A model generated the notes under the pieces. That model had not been told where the DNA came from. It did no database searches and worked only from the letters and a program-made list of their open reading frames with translations. A stretch of DNA of 5,003 bases from Planctomycetota bacterium. Lineage in GTDB: Bacteria > Planctomycetota > UBA1135 > UBA2386. Within the stretch, counting starts at the first letter, position 1. Every line of letters begins with the position of its first letter. The translations under genes and the position numbers were made by a program. Positions 1 through 5,003 of the stretch are shown one piece after another. The stretch spans positions 1-5,003 of the forward strand of contig QJVU01000108.1 in NCBI GenBank assembly GCA_003235605.1. Reading direction: 5' to 3'.

Positions 1-675
1 GGCGGCATCCAGGCAGCGCAGCAGGTACCCCAACGGCACATCGCCCTGGGCCTCGAGGAACACCCCCCTGGTCGCGCCTTCCGCCTCACCGTTCCCATTC
101 GCCTCCCCACTCGTCTCGCCCTTCACGGCTTTCTGCAGCGGCGCGTGGAGTGCCCGCGGCCTGGCCGCGCGCAGGCCGTATTCGATCGCCACCCGCACCG
201 GTGGGTCGTCATCTGCGATCACGTCCTCGGGCAGGAACGCCGCCATGGCTCCCGTCTCACCGGTCCGCTCATGCCTCACGGCATGGTAGACATGGCTGAT
301 GAGAGCACGCTCGTCCCAGCACAAGGACAACACCTTGTCCAGGGCCGCGCTCGGCAGCGACGCGTCCGCCCGGATCAGGAGGTTCAGGTTGCTGAAAACA
401 AAGCGACGGCCGGCCAACTTGCACACACGACCGGGGAGCTTCCGGGCCTCGCCCACGAGGTGACCGCGCAGCCCGCCGTAGGTGAGGGTCTGGCCGCCAA
501 CCCGGATCGTGCCGTCGCGGAGGATCGCCACCACGCAGGTGCCGGCATTCGGGGGCTCATCCCCGACCGTGCCCACCCGGGGCAGGTCCACGAACGGCTG
601 ACGAACCTGAGCCAGGGCCGGCGCAGGTGGAGCAATCAGTATCCATCCAACCAGAAACAACCGTCTCCACAGCAT
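1..675 (-). CDS. Secreted protein with two tandem TolR/ExbD-like periplasmic domains (3' end beyond window)
   Basis: The frame is open for 225 codons from ATG at 675 to the window edge. The N-terminus is a clear signal peptide: Arg4-Arg5, a hydrophobic stretch to about residue 20, and a probable cleavage after ALA at residue 22. The mature part resembles the soluble domain of TolR/ExbD. A strand plus 'RDGTIRVGGQTL' lies at residues 53-64, and 'LLIRADASLP' at 99-108 precedes a helix, matching the family pattern 'v.IrAD..vp...v..vld'. A second copy seems to start near residue 159, with 'VFLEAQGDVPLGYLLRCLD' at 205-223 aligning with the first motif at an offset of 106 residues. A Gly/Glu/Asn-rich linker (about 184-204) interrupts the second copy. 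Cysteines at 47, 85, 119 and 221 could form disulfides. The membrane helix with its proton-path Asp, found in true TolR/ExbD, is replaced by the signal peptide, so energy transduction is unlikely. The coding call is firm. The family assignment is by eye, and the function is unknown. Confidence 0.75.
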   Translation of the reverse strand, partial: MLWRRLFLVGWILIAPPAPALAQVRQPFVDLPRVGTVGDEPPNAGTCVVAILRDGTIRVGGQTLTYGGLRGHLVGEARKLPGRVCKLAGRRFVFSNLNLLIRADASLPSAALDKVLSLCWDERALISHVYHAVRHERTGETGAMAAFLPEDVIADDDPPVRVAIEYGLRAARPRALHAPLQKAVKGETSGEANGNGEAEGATRGVFLEAQGDVPLGYLLRCLDAA

Positions 676-804
676 CCGTGAACCTGGCCTGGGTCGGGCC
701 AGGGGCGCAAACGGCGGAGCGAACCCCCGGTTCACTGCCTGACGGCTGTTGCGGGAACCGGGTTTCCTACCTCGGGCTGCCCTCCAGCGTGGCCCGTGCG
801 TCGG
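676..804 (-). promoter_or_regulatory. Spacer with competing inverted repeats ahead of the TolR/ExbD-like gene
   Basis: These 129 bases separate the regulator's TAA from the next ATG. Several perfect inverted repeats share arms. GAACCGGG (755-762) pairs with CCCGGTTC (726-733), 8 bp. GAACC (721-725) pairs with GGTTC (729-733), 5 bp around a 3-base loop. GTGAACC (678-684) pairs with GGTTCAC (729-735), 7 bp. CCTGGCC (683-689) pairs with GGCCAGG (697-703), 7 bp around a 7-base loop. In the minus-strand transcript the arm at 726-735 can pair with three different partners, so the structures are mutually exclusive. No T-run follows any stem, so this is not a classical intrinsic terminator. It may be a leader that controls read-through or translation, or a Rho-dependent boundary. 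No convincing promoter was recognised. Confidence 0.35.
683..703 (-). other. Hairpin covering the weak ribosome-binding region of the TolR/ExbD-like gene
   Basis: A perfect 7-bp inverted repeat (CCTGGCC / GGCCAGG) with a 7-base loop ends 7 bases before the ATG at 675. On the minus-strand transcript the second arm, GGCCAGG, holds the only Shine-Dalgarno-like bases (CCAGG) near that start, so a folded stem would hide them. The pairing is seen in the sequence. A role in translation control is inference, and a chance stem in GC-rich DNA is possible. Confidence 0.35.
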
Positions 805-2202
805 TTAGGCGCGGAAGCCCTCGGCCTCGATCCCCAGCTGCTTGATCTTGCGATGCAGGTGACCGCGGGAGAGTCCCGAGACCCGGGCCACCTCGGTGAT
901 GTTGCCCTTGGCGTTCTCCAGCAGCCGCACCAGGTAGCTGCGCTCGAACTCCTGGACCGCGTCCTTGAAGGGAGATTGGGCCGACACTTCCGTGAAGCGG
1001 GGGTCGACGATCTCCGCGGGTAGATCGCTGACGTCCAGAAGCTCGCGCCCAGGGTTCATCACCGCCAGGCGCTCCAACGTGTTCTGCAGCTCGCGGACAT
1101 TCCCGGGCCAGTCGTAGCGGCTCAGCGCCAGGGCCGCATCGACGGTGAAGCCCTCGAGCTCGCTGCGGCCCTCGCTGCGCATTCGCGCCAGGAAGTGGTC
1201 GATGAGCGCCGGCACATCCTCGCGGCGCTCCCGCAGCGCGGGCAGAAGGAGAGAGACCACGTTGAGACGGAAGTAGAACTCACGACGGAACTGCTGTGTC
1301 GAAACCAGCTGCTCCAGGTCCTTGTTGGTGGCCGCGCAGACGCGCACGTCGACCCGGACCGGCTCCGCAGCACCGAGCCTCAGGAAGGTCCTGTCCTGCA
1401 GGAACCTCTCCAGCTTTGCCTGCGCAGCCAGCGGCATCTCCGAGACCTCGTCGATGAACAGGGTCCCGCCGTCAGCGCGGGAGCAGAGCCCAGCCTTGGG
1501 TGCGGTCGCGCCGGTGAAGGCGCCAGGCTCGTGGCCGAACAGCTCGTTCTCGAACAGGTTCGGCGGTATTGCCGCGCAGTTGATCGCGACGAACTCACCG
1601 CTGGCGCGACGCGACTCCATGTGGATTGCGCGGGCGACGAGCTCCTTGCCGGTTCCCGACTCGCCGCGGATCAAGACGGTAGTGTCGCTCTTGCGCAGCA
1701 GATCGATCCGGTCGAACAGCGTCCGCATTGCCGAGCTCTGGCCCACGAGGCCCGCGTACCCGGTCCGGGTATCCACGAGCTGGCGCAGACCCACGTTCTC
1801 ACGGACGGTGGTGCGGTGGCCGATGGCACGGTCGATCAGCAGCACGAGCTCGTCGATCTCGAAGGGCTTGGTGACGTACTCGAACGCGCCCAGCTTCATC
1901 GCCTCGACGGCCGACGAGATGCTCCCGAACGCCGTGATCAGGATGACGACCACCTCCGGGTTGCGGTCATGGACATGGCGCAGCACACCGATGCCGTCGA
2001 GGCCCGGCATCCTCAGATCGAGCACGGCGACATCGTACCGACCGGCATCGAACCGCTCGGTGGCGGCGTTGCCGTTGTCGACGGCGTCGACCACAAAGCC
2101 GTGGCGCTCGAGGCCGCGAGAGACGAAGTAGCGCATGCTCTCCTCGTCGTCGGCCACGAGGATCCGGGTGTTTGCGCGGTGCGAGTCGGGCTCCCTGGTC
2201 AT
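805..2202 (-). CDS. NtrC-family sigma-54-dependent response regulator
   Basis: A 465-residue cytoplasmic transcription activator with the full three-domain layout of the NtrC class and the usual length for it. The receiver domain (about 12-128) has the acidic pair Asp18-Asp19, the phospho-acceptor Asp62 in 'VLDLRMPGLDG', Thr90 and Lys112. The AAA+ domain (about 151-380) has Walker A GESGTGKE (180-187), the sigma-54 contact loop GAFTGA (227-232), Walker B 'GGTLFIDE' (245-252) and arginine-finger candidates Arg306 and Arg312. The sensor-II motif 'WPGNVREL' is at 365-372. A Fis-type helix-turn-helix closes the protein (about 424-456, 'GNITEVARVSGLSRGHLHRK'). Every key residue is present, so it should hydrolyse ATP and remodel sigma-54 polymerase when phosphorylated. 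One oddity is 'GLCSRADGG' (238-246), where relatives usually have Phe-Glu or similar in place of Cys240-Ser241. The ATG overlaps the kinase's TGA by 4 bases (ATGA), implying coupled translation and a cognate pair. Target promoters are not identifiable here. Confidence 0.97.
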   Translation of the reverse strand: MTREPDSHRANTRILVADDEESMRYFVSRGLERHGFVVDAVDNGNAATERFDAGRYDVAVLDLRMPGLDGIGVLRHVHDRNPEVVVILITAFGSISSAVEAMKLGAFEYVTKPFEIDELVLLIDRAIGHRTTVRENVGLRQLVDTRTGYAGLVGQSSAMRTLFDRIDLLRKSDTTVLIRGESGTGKELVARAIHMESRRASGEFVAINCAAIPPNLFENELFGHEPGAFTGATAPKAGLCSRADGGTLFIDEVSEMPLAAQAKLERFLQDRTFLRLGAAEPVRVDVRVCAATNKDLEQLVSTQQFRREFYFRLNVVSLLLPALRERREDVPALIDHFLARMRSEGRSELEGFTVDAALALSRYDWPGNVRELQNTLERLAVMNPGRELLDVSDLPAEIVDPRFTEVSAQSPFKDAVQEFERSYLVRLLENAKGNITEVARVSGLSRGHLHRKIKQLGIEAEGFRA

Positions 2203-3668
2203 GCCTTGGTCGGGATCGTTGCGGTGAATGTCGAGCCCCGGCCCAACGAGCTACGCACCTCCAGCCTGCCCTGATGCGCCTCGATGATGCCATAGGAAAC
2301 GCTCAGGCCCAGACCGGTGCCGCCTCGGTCGGAGCCGGCTTTGCTGGTGAAGAACGGCTCGAACACGTGCTCGAGATCCTCGGTCGCTATGCCGGCCCCG
2401 GTGTCCTGGATCGATACCGTCACGTCGTTGCCATCCTGGGTCGCGGTCACCGTCATGGAGCCCCCCTTGGGCATCGCCTGTAGCGCGTTCGTTACAAGGT
2501 TCAGGAACACCTGGTGAAGCCCGTCCCCATCACCCACCACATCGAGGTCGGCGTCAACTCGACGCTCGACCGTGACTCCCTGGCGTCGCGCCTGGGGCGC
2601 AACCAGCTCCAGCACCTCGTCCAGTAGCCGGCTCACCGATACACGGCCTTTCTTCTCGACGCGCTTCTGGGCGAAGCGAAGCAGCTGCTGCGTGATCTGG
2701 GTGGCGCGGTCGGTCGCCCGCAGGATGACCTCGAGGGGCTCTTGGGCTCCTGCGCCGACCTGACCCAGCGCCTCCTTGGCACAGCCTCGGATGCCGCCGA
2801 TCAGGTTGTTGAACTCGTGGGCAATACCACCGGCCAGGGTTCCCACGGAGGCCATCTTCGCGGCATGGACCAGCTCCCGGCTTTGGCGTTCGACCTCCTC
2901 TCGCAGATGCTTGTTCCACTCCTCCAGCTGACGGGTCTGGCGTTCGATCTCTGCCCGCTGCGCCCGCAGCTGATCGACCATCGCCGCGAACCCGGCAGAC
3001 AATGCGCCGACCTCGTCACCGCGTCCATTGCGGCCCGGAGCCACCGACAGGTCGCCATGCGCAACAGCAAGGGTAGCGGTGTGAAGGGACCGGATCGGAC
3101 GAATGATGGTGAAGTGCAGCCCCAAGCCCAGGAGAAGGAGCAACACCAGGCCAACGATGCCGGACAGCACCATGTGCGAGCGTTCGAGCGCGTCGGCGAA
3201 CGTTCGGCTGAGCGCCGCCTGCTCTCGACGGAGTGTCGCGATGTTGTCGTTGACCCGGCCAAGCTCGCGACGCTCCATCTCTCGTGTCAAGACGGTCACG
3301 TTGGCCTCCAGCTGGCTGCTGCGAGCCGCATCGCGGGCGAGTATGGCGTTTCGCATCCTCTCCACGTCCCCCGAATAGAGCGTCAGGGGAAGGTCGTTCA
3401 GCATGCGTCGGCGAGACTCCGCGGTGTGGTGGATGAGGTCGGTGATGACCTCCCGGCTCCGATTGGCGTGCCGGAACGCCATCTGGCGCATGCCCTCGCT
3501 GCTGTGATCGATCAGCAGGTCGGACTTTCCCAGAAAGGCCTGGGTGGTCTGTGGGCCGAGATAGACGAGCAAGAAGGCCACCATCGCGATGGCTACCAGC
3601 AACAACGTCAACGTGAGCTTGGCCGCCAGAGGCATGCGAACCACCGCGCTTGCCGGGCTGTGTATCAC
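2199..3668 (-). CDS. Membrane-bound HAMP sensor histidine kinase, NtrB-like catalytic core
   Basis: A 489-residue inner-membrane kinase. Transmembrane helix 1 is at about 13-38 and helix 2 at about 166-188. Between them lies a periplasmic region of about 125 residues, mostly helical and charged, resembling a four-helix-bundle sensor. A HAMP domain follows (about 189-240, 'IIRPIRSLHTAT'), then a coiled coil (about 235-268). The dimerisation/phospho-acceptor box 'GGIAHEFNNLIGGI' has His284. The catalytic domain has the N box 'NLVTNALQAMP' (Asn394), G1 'DTGAGI' (422-427), F box 'FEPFFTSK' (436-443) and G2 'GGTGLGLS' (449-456). The HEFNN form of the H box is typical of kinases that partner NtrC-class regulators, which fits the next gene. 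The start is GTG. It is preferred because a strong GAGGGGG ribosome site precedes it and it overlaps the upstream TGA (GTGA). ATG at residue 12 is the alternative. The kinase probably reads the ligand state of the binding protein encoded just upstream. Confidence 0.96.
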   Translation of the reverse strand: MIHSPASAVVRMPLAAKLTLTLLLVAIAMVAFLLVYLGPQTTQAFLGKSDLLIDHSSEGMRQMAFRHANRSREVITDLIHHTAESRRRMLNDLPLTLYSGDVERMRNAILARDAARSSQLEANVTVLTREMERRELGRVNDNIATLRREQAALSRTFADALERSHMVLSGIVGLVLLLLLGLGLHFTIIRPIRSLHTATLAVAHGDLSVAPGRNGRGDEVGALSAGFAAMVDQLRAQRAEIERQTRQLEEWNKHLREEVERQSRELVHAAKMASVGTLAGGIAHEFNNLIGGIRGCAKEALGQVGAGAQEPLEVILRATDRATQITQQLLRFAQKRVEKKGRVSVSRLLDEVLELVAPQARRQGVTVERRVDADLDVVGDGDGLHQVFLNLVTNALQAMPKGGSMTVTATQDGNDVTVSIQDTGAGIATEDLEHVFEPFFTSKAGSDRGGTGLGLSVSYGIIEAHQGRLEVRSSLGRGSTFTATIPTKA

Positions 3669-4681
3669 TTGTCCCCCTCGATGATCTGGTCGGCCAGCAC
3701 AAACGCCGAGAGCCGTAGCTCGTAGCCCTGGCGCCGCGCGACATCCACGTTGATCACGACACGGTGTGACCGAAGGGTGCCCACCGGAATGTCCTGCGGC
3801 CGGCGCTTGTCCTCCAGGATTCGGAGCGCGATGACGGCGGCACGCTGGCCCAAGAGGTCGTAGTCGGGGCAGATGCCTGCAACCGCTGCAGTCCGCACTG
3901 CCCGCATCGAAGTGGACACGATCGGCAGGCCACGCTCCACCGCTGCCGCGAGTACCTTGTCCGCGTTCTGGTAGATCTGGAAGTCGATGGGAATCCAGAT
4001 CGCCTGCACCCCGCTGTCTGCAAGCTCGCCCACGGCCTTGGCGATCTGGCTCACGTCAGCGAGCTCTCGTTCGATCACATCGAACGGCCTGCCCTTCACC
4101 CTGCCCTCCCTCAGGTATCGCCTCAGCGCCTTGAGCTCGGCCGCGCTGACGACCCCGGATCCACGGGAACGCAACACGCCCAGGCGCTGGAGCCTGGGCA
4201 CTGCCAGCCGGAACACCCTGACCGTGGTCTCGGGGTCGATGCAGTTGCTGTTCCCGGCAAGGTTGCTCCCGGACCCCTGCCAGCTGGGCACGACTCCGGA
4301 CTCGACCGGGTTGGTTACCGCAGTGAACACCACGGGGAGGTCCTTGACGTGCTCCTTGGCCAACAGAGCCGCCTCGGTACCCATGGCGAAGACGAGGTCC
4401 ACGCCGCGCTTGCGCAACTCCGCCAGCTGCCGCCGCCCTGCCTCCGGGTCCGAGTTGGCCTGCACGACCAGGAACTCGTGGCTCCGACCCCGCACCTGGA
4501 AAGCGCTGCGGATGCCGTCGAACGCCGCCTGGTCATTGGGCGACTCGTGCCAGAAGAACACGCCGAGATGCCATGCCCGCTCCTGCTGCTGGGCCCCTGC
4601 CGGCCCCAGGCACGCGGCAAGCGCGAGAGCGTGGGGCAGGCAGGCCGGCGAGAGCCGGAACGCTGCCATGATGCCTGCCAT
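3665..4681 (-). CDS. ABC-type substrate-binding protein (ABC_sub_bind/TrpX-like), likely the sensory partner of the kinase
   Basis: A 338-residue exported protein of the two-lobed periplasmic-binding fold. The signal region carries a hydrophobic stretch at about 11-28. It contains a lipobox-like LAAC (21-24), which would make Cys24 a lipidated residue. A signal-peptidase I site after AGA (residue 30) is also possible. Family landmarks are 'LRKRGVDLVFAMGTEAALLAK' region (89-109), 'PVVFTAVTNPVESGVV' (116-131), 'GSGSNLAGNSN' (136-146, where relatives have a Gly-Asn-Ile-Thr-Gly-like loop), 'IWIPIDFQIYQNADKVL' (228-244), 'GLPIVSTS' (251-258), 'YDLLGQRAA' (274-282) and 'DIPVGTLRSHRVVINVDVARRQGY' region (297-320). 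Cys147 and Cys271 remain in the mature protein and could form a disulfide. The start at 4681 puts a normal signal peptide at the N-terminus. ATG at 4669 also works. The longer frame up to 4819 would overlap the divergent methyltransferase and add a non-signal-like extension. No permease or ATPase gene is adjacent on the visible side, and the stop overlaps the kinase start, so a sensing role is likely. The ligand is unknown. Confidence 0.92.
   Translation of the reverse strand: MAGIMAAFRLSPACLPHALALAACLGPAGAQQQERAWHLGVFFWHESPNDQAAFDGIRSAFQVRGRSHEFLVVQANSDPEAGRRQLAELRKRGVDLVFAMGTEAALLAKEHVKDLPVVFTAVTNPVESGVVPSWQGSGSNLAGNSNCIDPETTVRVFRLAVPRLQRLGVLRSRGSGVVSAAELKALRRYLREGRVKGRPFDVIERELADVSQIAKAVGELADSGVQAIWIPIDFQIYQNADKVLAAAVERGLPIVSTSMRAVRTAAVAGICPDYDLLGQRAAVIALRILEDKRRPQDIPVGTLRSHRVVINVDVARRQGYELRLSAFVLADQIIEGDK
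3673..3679 (-). promoter_or_regulatory. Strong ribosome-binding site for the kinase GTG start
   Basis: On the minus strand GAGGGGG lies 4 bases before the GTG at 3668-3666 and inside the end of the binding-protein gene. This decides the kinase start in favour of GTG over the internal ATG 11 codons later. It also suggests the kinase is initiated efficiently in its own right, not only through coupling. Confidence 0.7.
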
Positions 4682-4782
4682 GAGACCACCAATCCTAAGC
4701 AACGGCGCCTCGGGCTGCGACCAGCCGGAGTGCGCAGAGAACCTTGACACCCCGGCTGTTATGCTCCTCATGGGTGAAACCG
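4682..4782. promoter_or_regulatory. Divergent intergenic region with inverted-repeat half-sites
   Basis: These 101 bases separate the start of the binding-protein cluster (minus) from the methyltransferase (plus), and must hold the promoters of both unless transcription enters from elsewhere. Two inverted repeats share one arm. GGCTG (4713-4717) faces CAGCC (4722-4726) across a 4-base gap. CAGCCGG (4722-4728) faces CCGGCTG (4752-4758) across 23 bases. Such an arrangement could be a regulator's operator set serving both directions. A perfect TTGACA lies at 4744-4749 on the plus strand, but no good -10 sits 16-18 bases downstream. No sigma-54 -24/-12 pair was found on either strand. Confidence 0.35.
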
Positions 4783-5003
4783 ATGACCCTGAACCAGAGA
4801 GTCGCCGAACACTACGCACGCGGAGACTTGCTGGAGGTCATCCTCGAGAGCCTCGTCCAAGCAGGTCTCGATCCGGACAACCTGAGCCCACGGGACCTGG
4901 CACCGGTCGACGAGTTCCACATTGGCGGGCGCCAGGCGACGGTAGCGTTCGGCCGACAGATGCATCCTGACGCAGGTTCCCGCCTGCTGGACGTGGGCTG
5001 CGG
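4783..5003 (+). CDS. Class I SAM-dependent methyltransferase, N-terminal part (cut by window end)
   Basis: The frame is open from ATG 4783 to the window edge (73 full codons plus two bases). It starts 'MTLNQRVAEHYARGDLLEVI', and a helical N-terminus leads into 'LAPVDEFHIGGRQATVAFG' (39-57). This segment is typical of small-molecule methyltransferases of the glycine/sarcosine/dimethylglycine and related N- or C-methyltransferase group. The last residues visible, 'RLLDVGCG' (67-74), are motif I, the SAM-binding glycine loop. The substrate cannot be told, because the substrate-binding part lies beyond the window. GTG at 4774 is an in-frame alternative start. The ribosome site is weak for both, with only a GGTGAAA stretch before the ATG. 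It diverges from the sensing cluster, and whether the cluster controls it is unknown. Confidence 0.87.
   Translation, partial: MTLNQRVAEHYARGDLLEVILESLVQAGLDPDNLSPRDLAPVDEFHIGGRQATVAFGRQMHPDAGSRLLDVGC

Noticed and set aside
145..681. Plus-strand open frame of 178 codons
   Set aside because: It lies antisense to the signal-peptide protein of 675-1, has no recognisable domain and is rich in Arg/Gly/Pro/His, as expected for a shadow frame in GC-rich DNA.
707..724. Possible sigma-54 promoter on the minus strand ending in TTTGC (711 to 707)
   Set aside because: The -12 half looks right, but the -24 half lacks the invariant GG at the correct spacing, so it is at best a half-match.
721..733. Intrinsic terminator after the regulator (GAACC-CCC-GGTTC)
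   Set aside because: The stem is only 5 bp and no T-run follows on either strand, so it cannot be called an intrinsic terminator.
1195..2274. Plus-strand open frame of 359 codons opposite the response regulator
   Set aside because: The regulator on the other strand has every family motif. This frame shows no domain and low-information composition. Long antisense frames are common at this GC content.
2742..3725. Plus-strand open frame of 327 codons opposite the kinase
   Set aside because: It is antisense to the complete kinase and shows no recognisable motif.
4744..4765. Possible sigma-70 promoter, TTGACA (4744) and TATGCT (4760)
   Set aside because: The hexamers are only 10 bases apart, far short of the usual 16-18, and no -10-like hexamer sits at the right distance.
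4682..4819. N-terminal extension of the binding protein to an ATG at 4819
   Set aside because: It would add 46 residues in front of a good signal peptide and overlap the divergent methyltransferase start. ATG 4681 or 4669 gives a normal exported N-terminus.
3987..4970. Plus-strand open frame of 327 codons spanning the binding protein and the methyltransferase start
   Set aside because: It covers two well-supported genes in another frame or strand, is Ser/Arg/Pro-rich and has no motif.

Overview
The window is GC-rich (by eye, clearly above 60% G+C; not computed). Long antisense open frames lie over every gene, as is usual for such DNA. The gene types (NtrC-class sigma-54 activator, NtrB-like kinase, TolR/ExbD-like secreted protein, ABC-type periplasmic binding protein with a lipobox) point to a Gram-negative bacterium, probably Pseudomonadota or a delta-type lineage such as Myxococcota. 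The species cannot be named from the sequence.

Layout: four genes lie on the minus strand and one partial gene diverges on the plus strand. Read in the direction of transcription, the minus-strand cluster starts at about 4681 with an exported substrate-binding protein of the ABC_sub_bind (TrpX-like) family (4681-3665). A membrane-bound HAMP histidine kinase follows (3668-2199), then an NtrC-family response regulator with an intact sigma-54 activator domain (2202-805). The first three genes are joined by two 4-base stop/start overlaps (GTGA and ATGA), so they are very probably co-transcribed and translationally coupled. After a 129-base spacer rich in inverted repeats comes a secreted protein whose gene runs off the left edge (675 to <1). 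It carries what look like two tandem TolR/ExbD-type periplasmic domains. On the plus strand, a class I SAM-dependent methyltransferase begins at 4783 and is cut by the right edge in its SAM-binding motif. A 101-base divergent intergenic region separates it from the binding protein.

Working model (inference): the binding protein captures a small ligand in the periplasm and presents it to the kinase's helical periplasmic domain. The kinase passes phosphate from His284 to Asp62 of the regulator, which then activates sigma-54 promoters. This is a three-component sensing system built from a binding protein, a kinase and an activator. No transporter permease or ATPase gene is in view, which favours sensing over transport for the binding protein. 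The ligand and target promoters cannot be read from this window, and no convincing -24/-12 promoter was found in it.

No rRNA, tRNA, CRISPR array, insertion sequence or prophage gene was seen.
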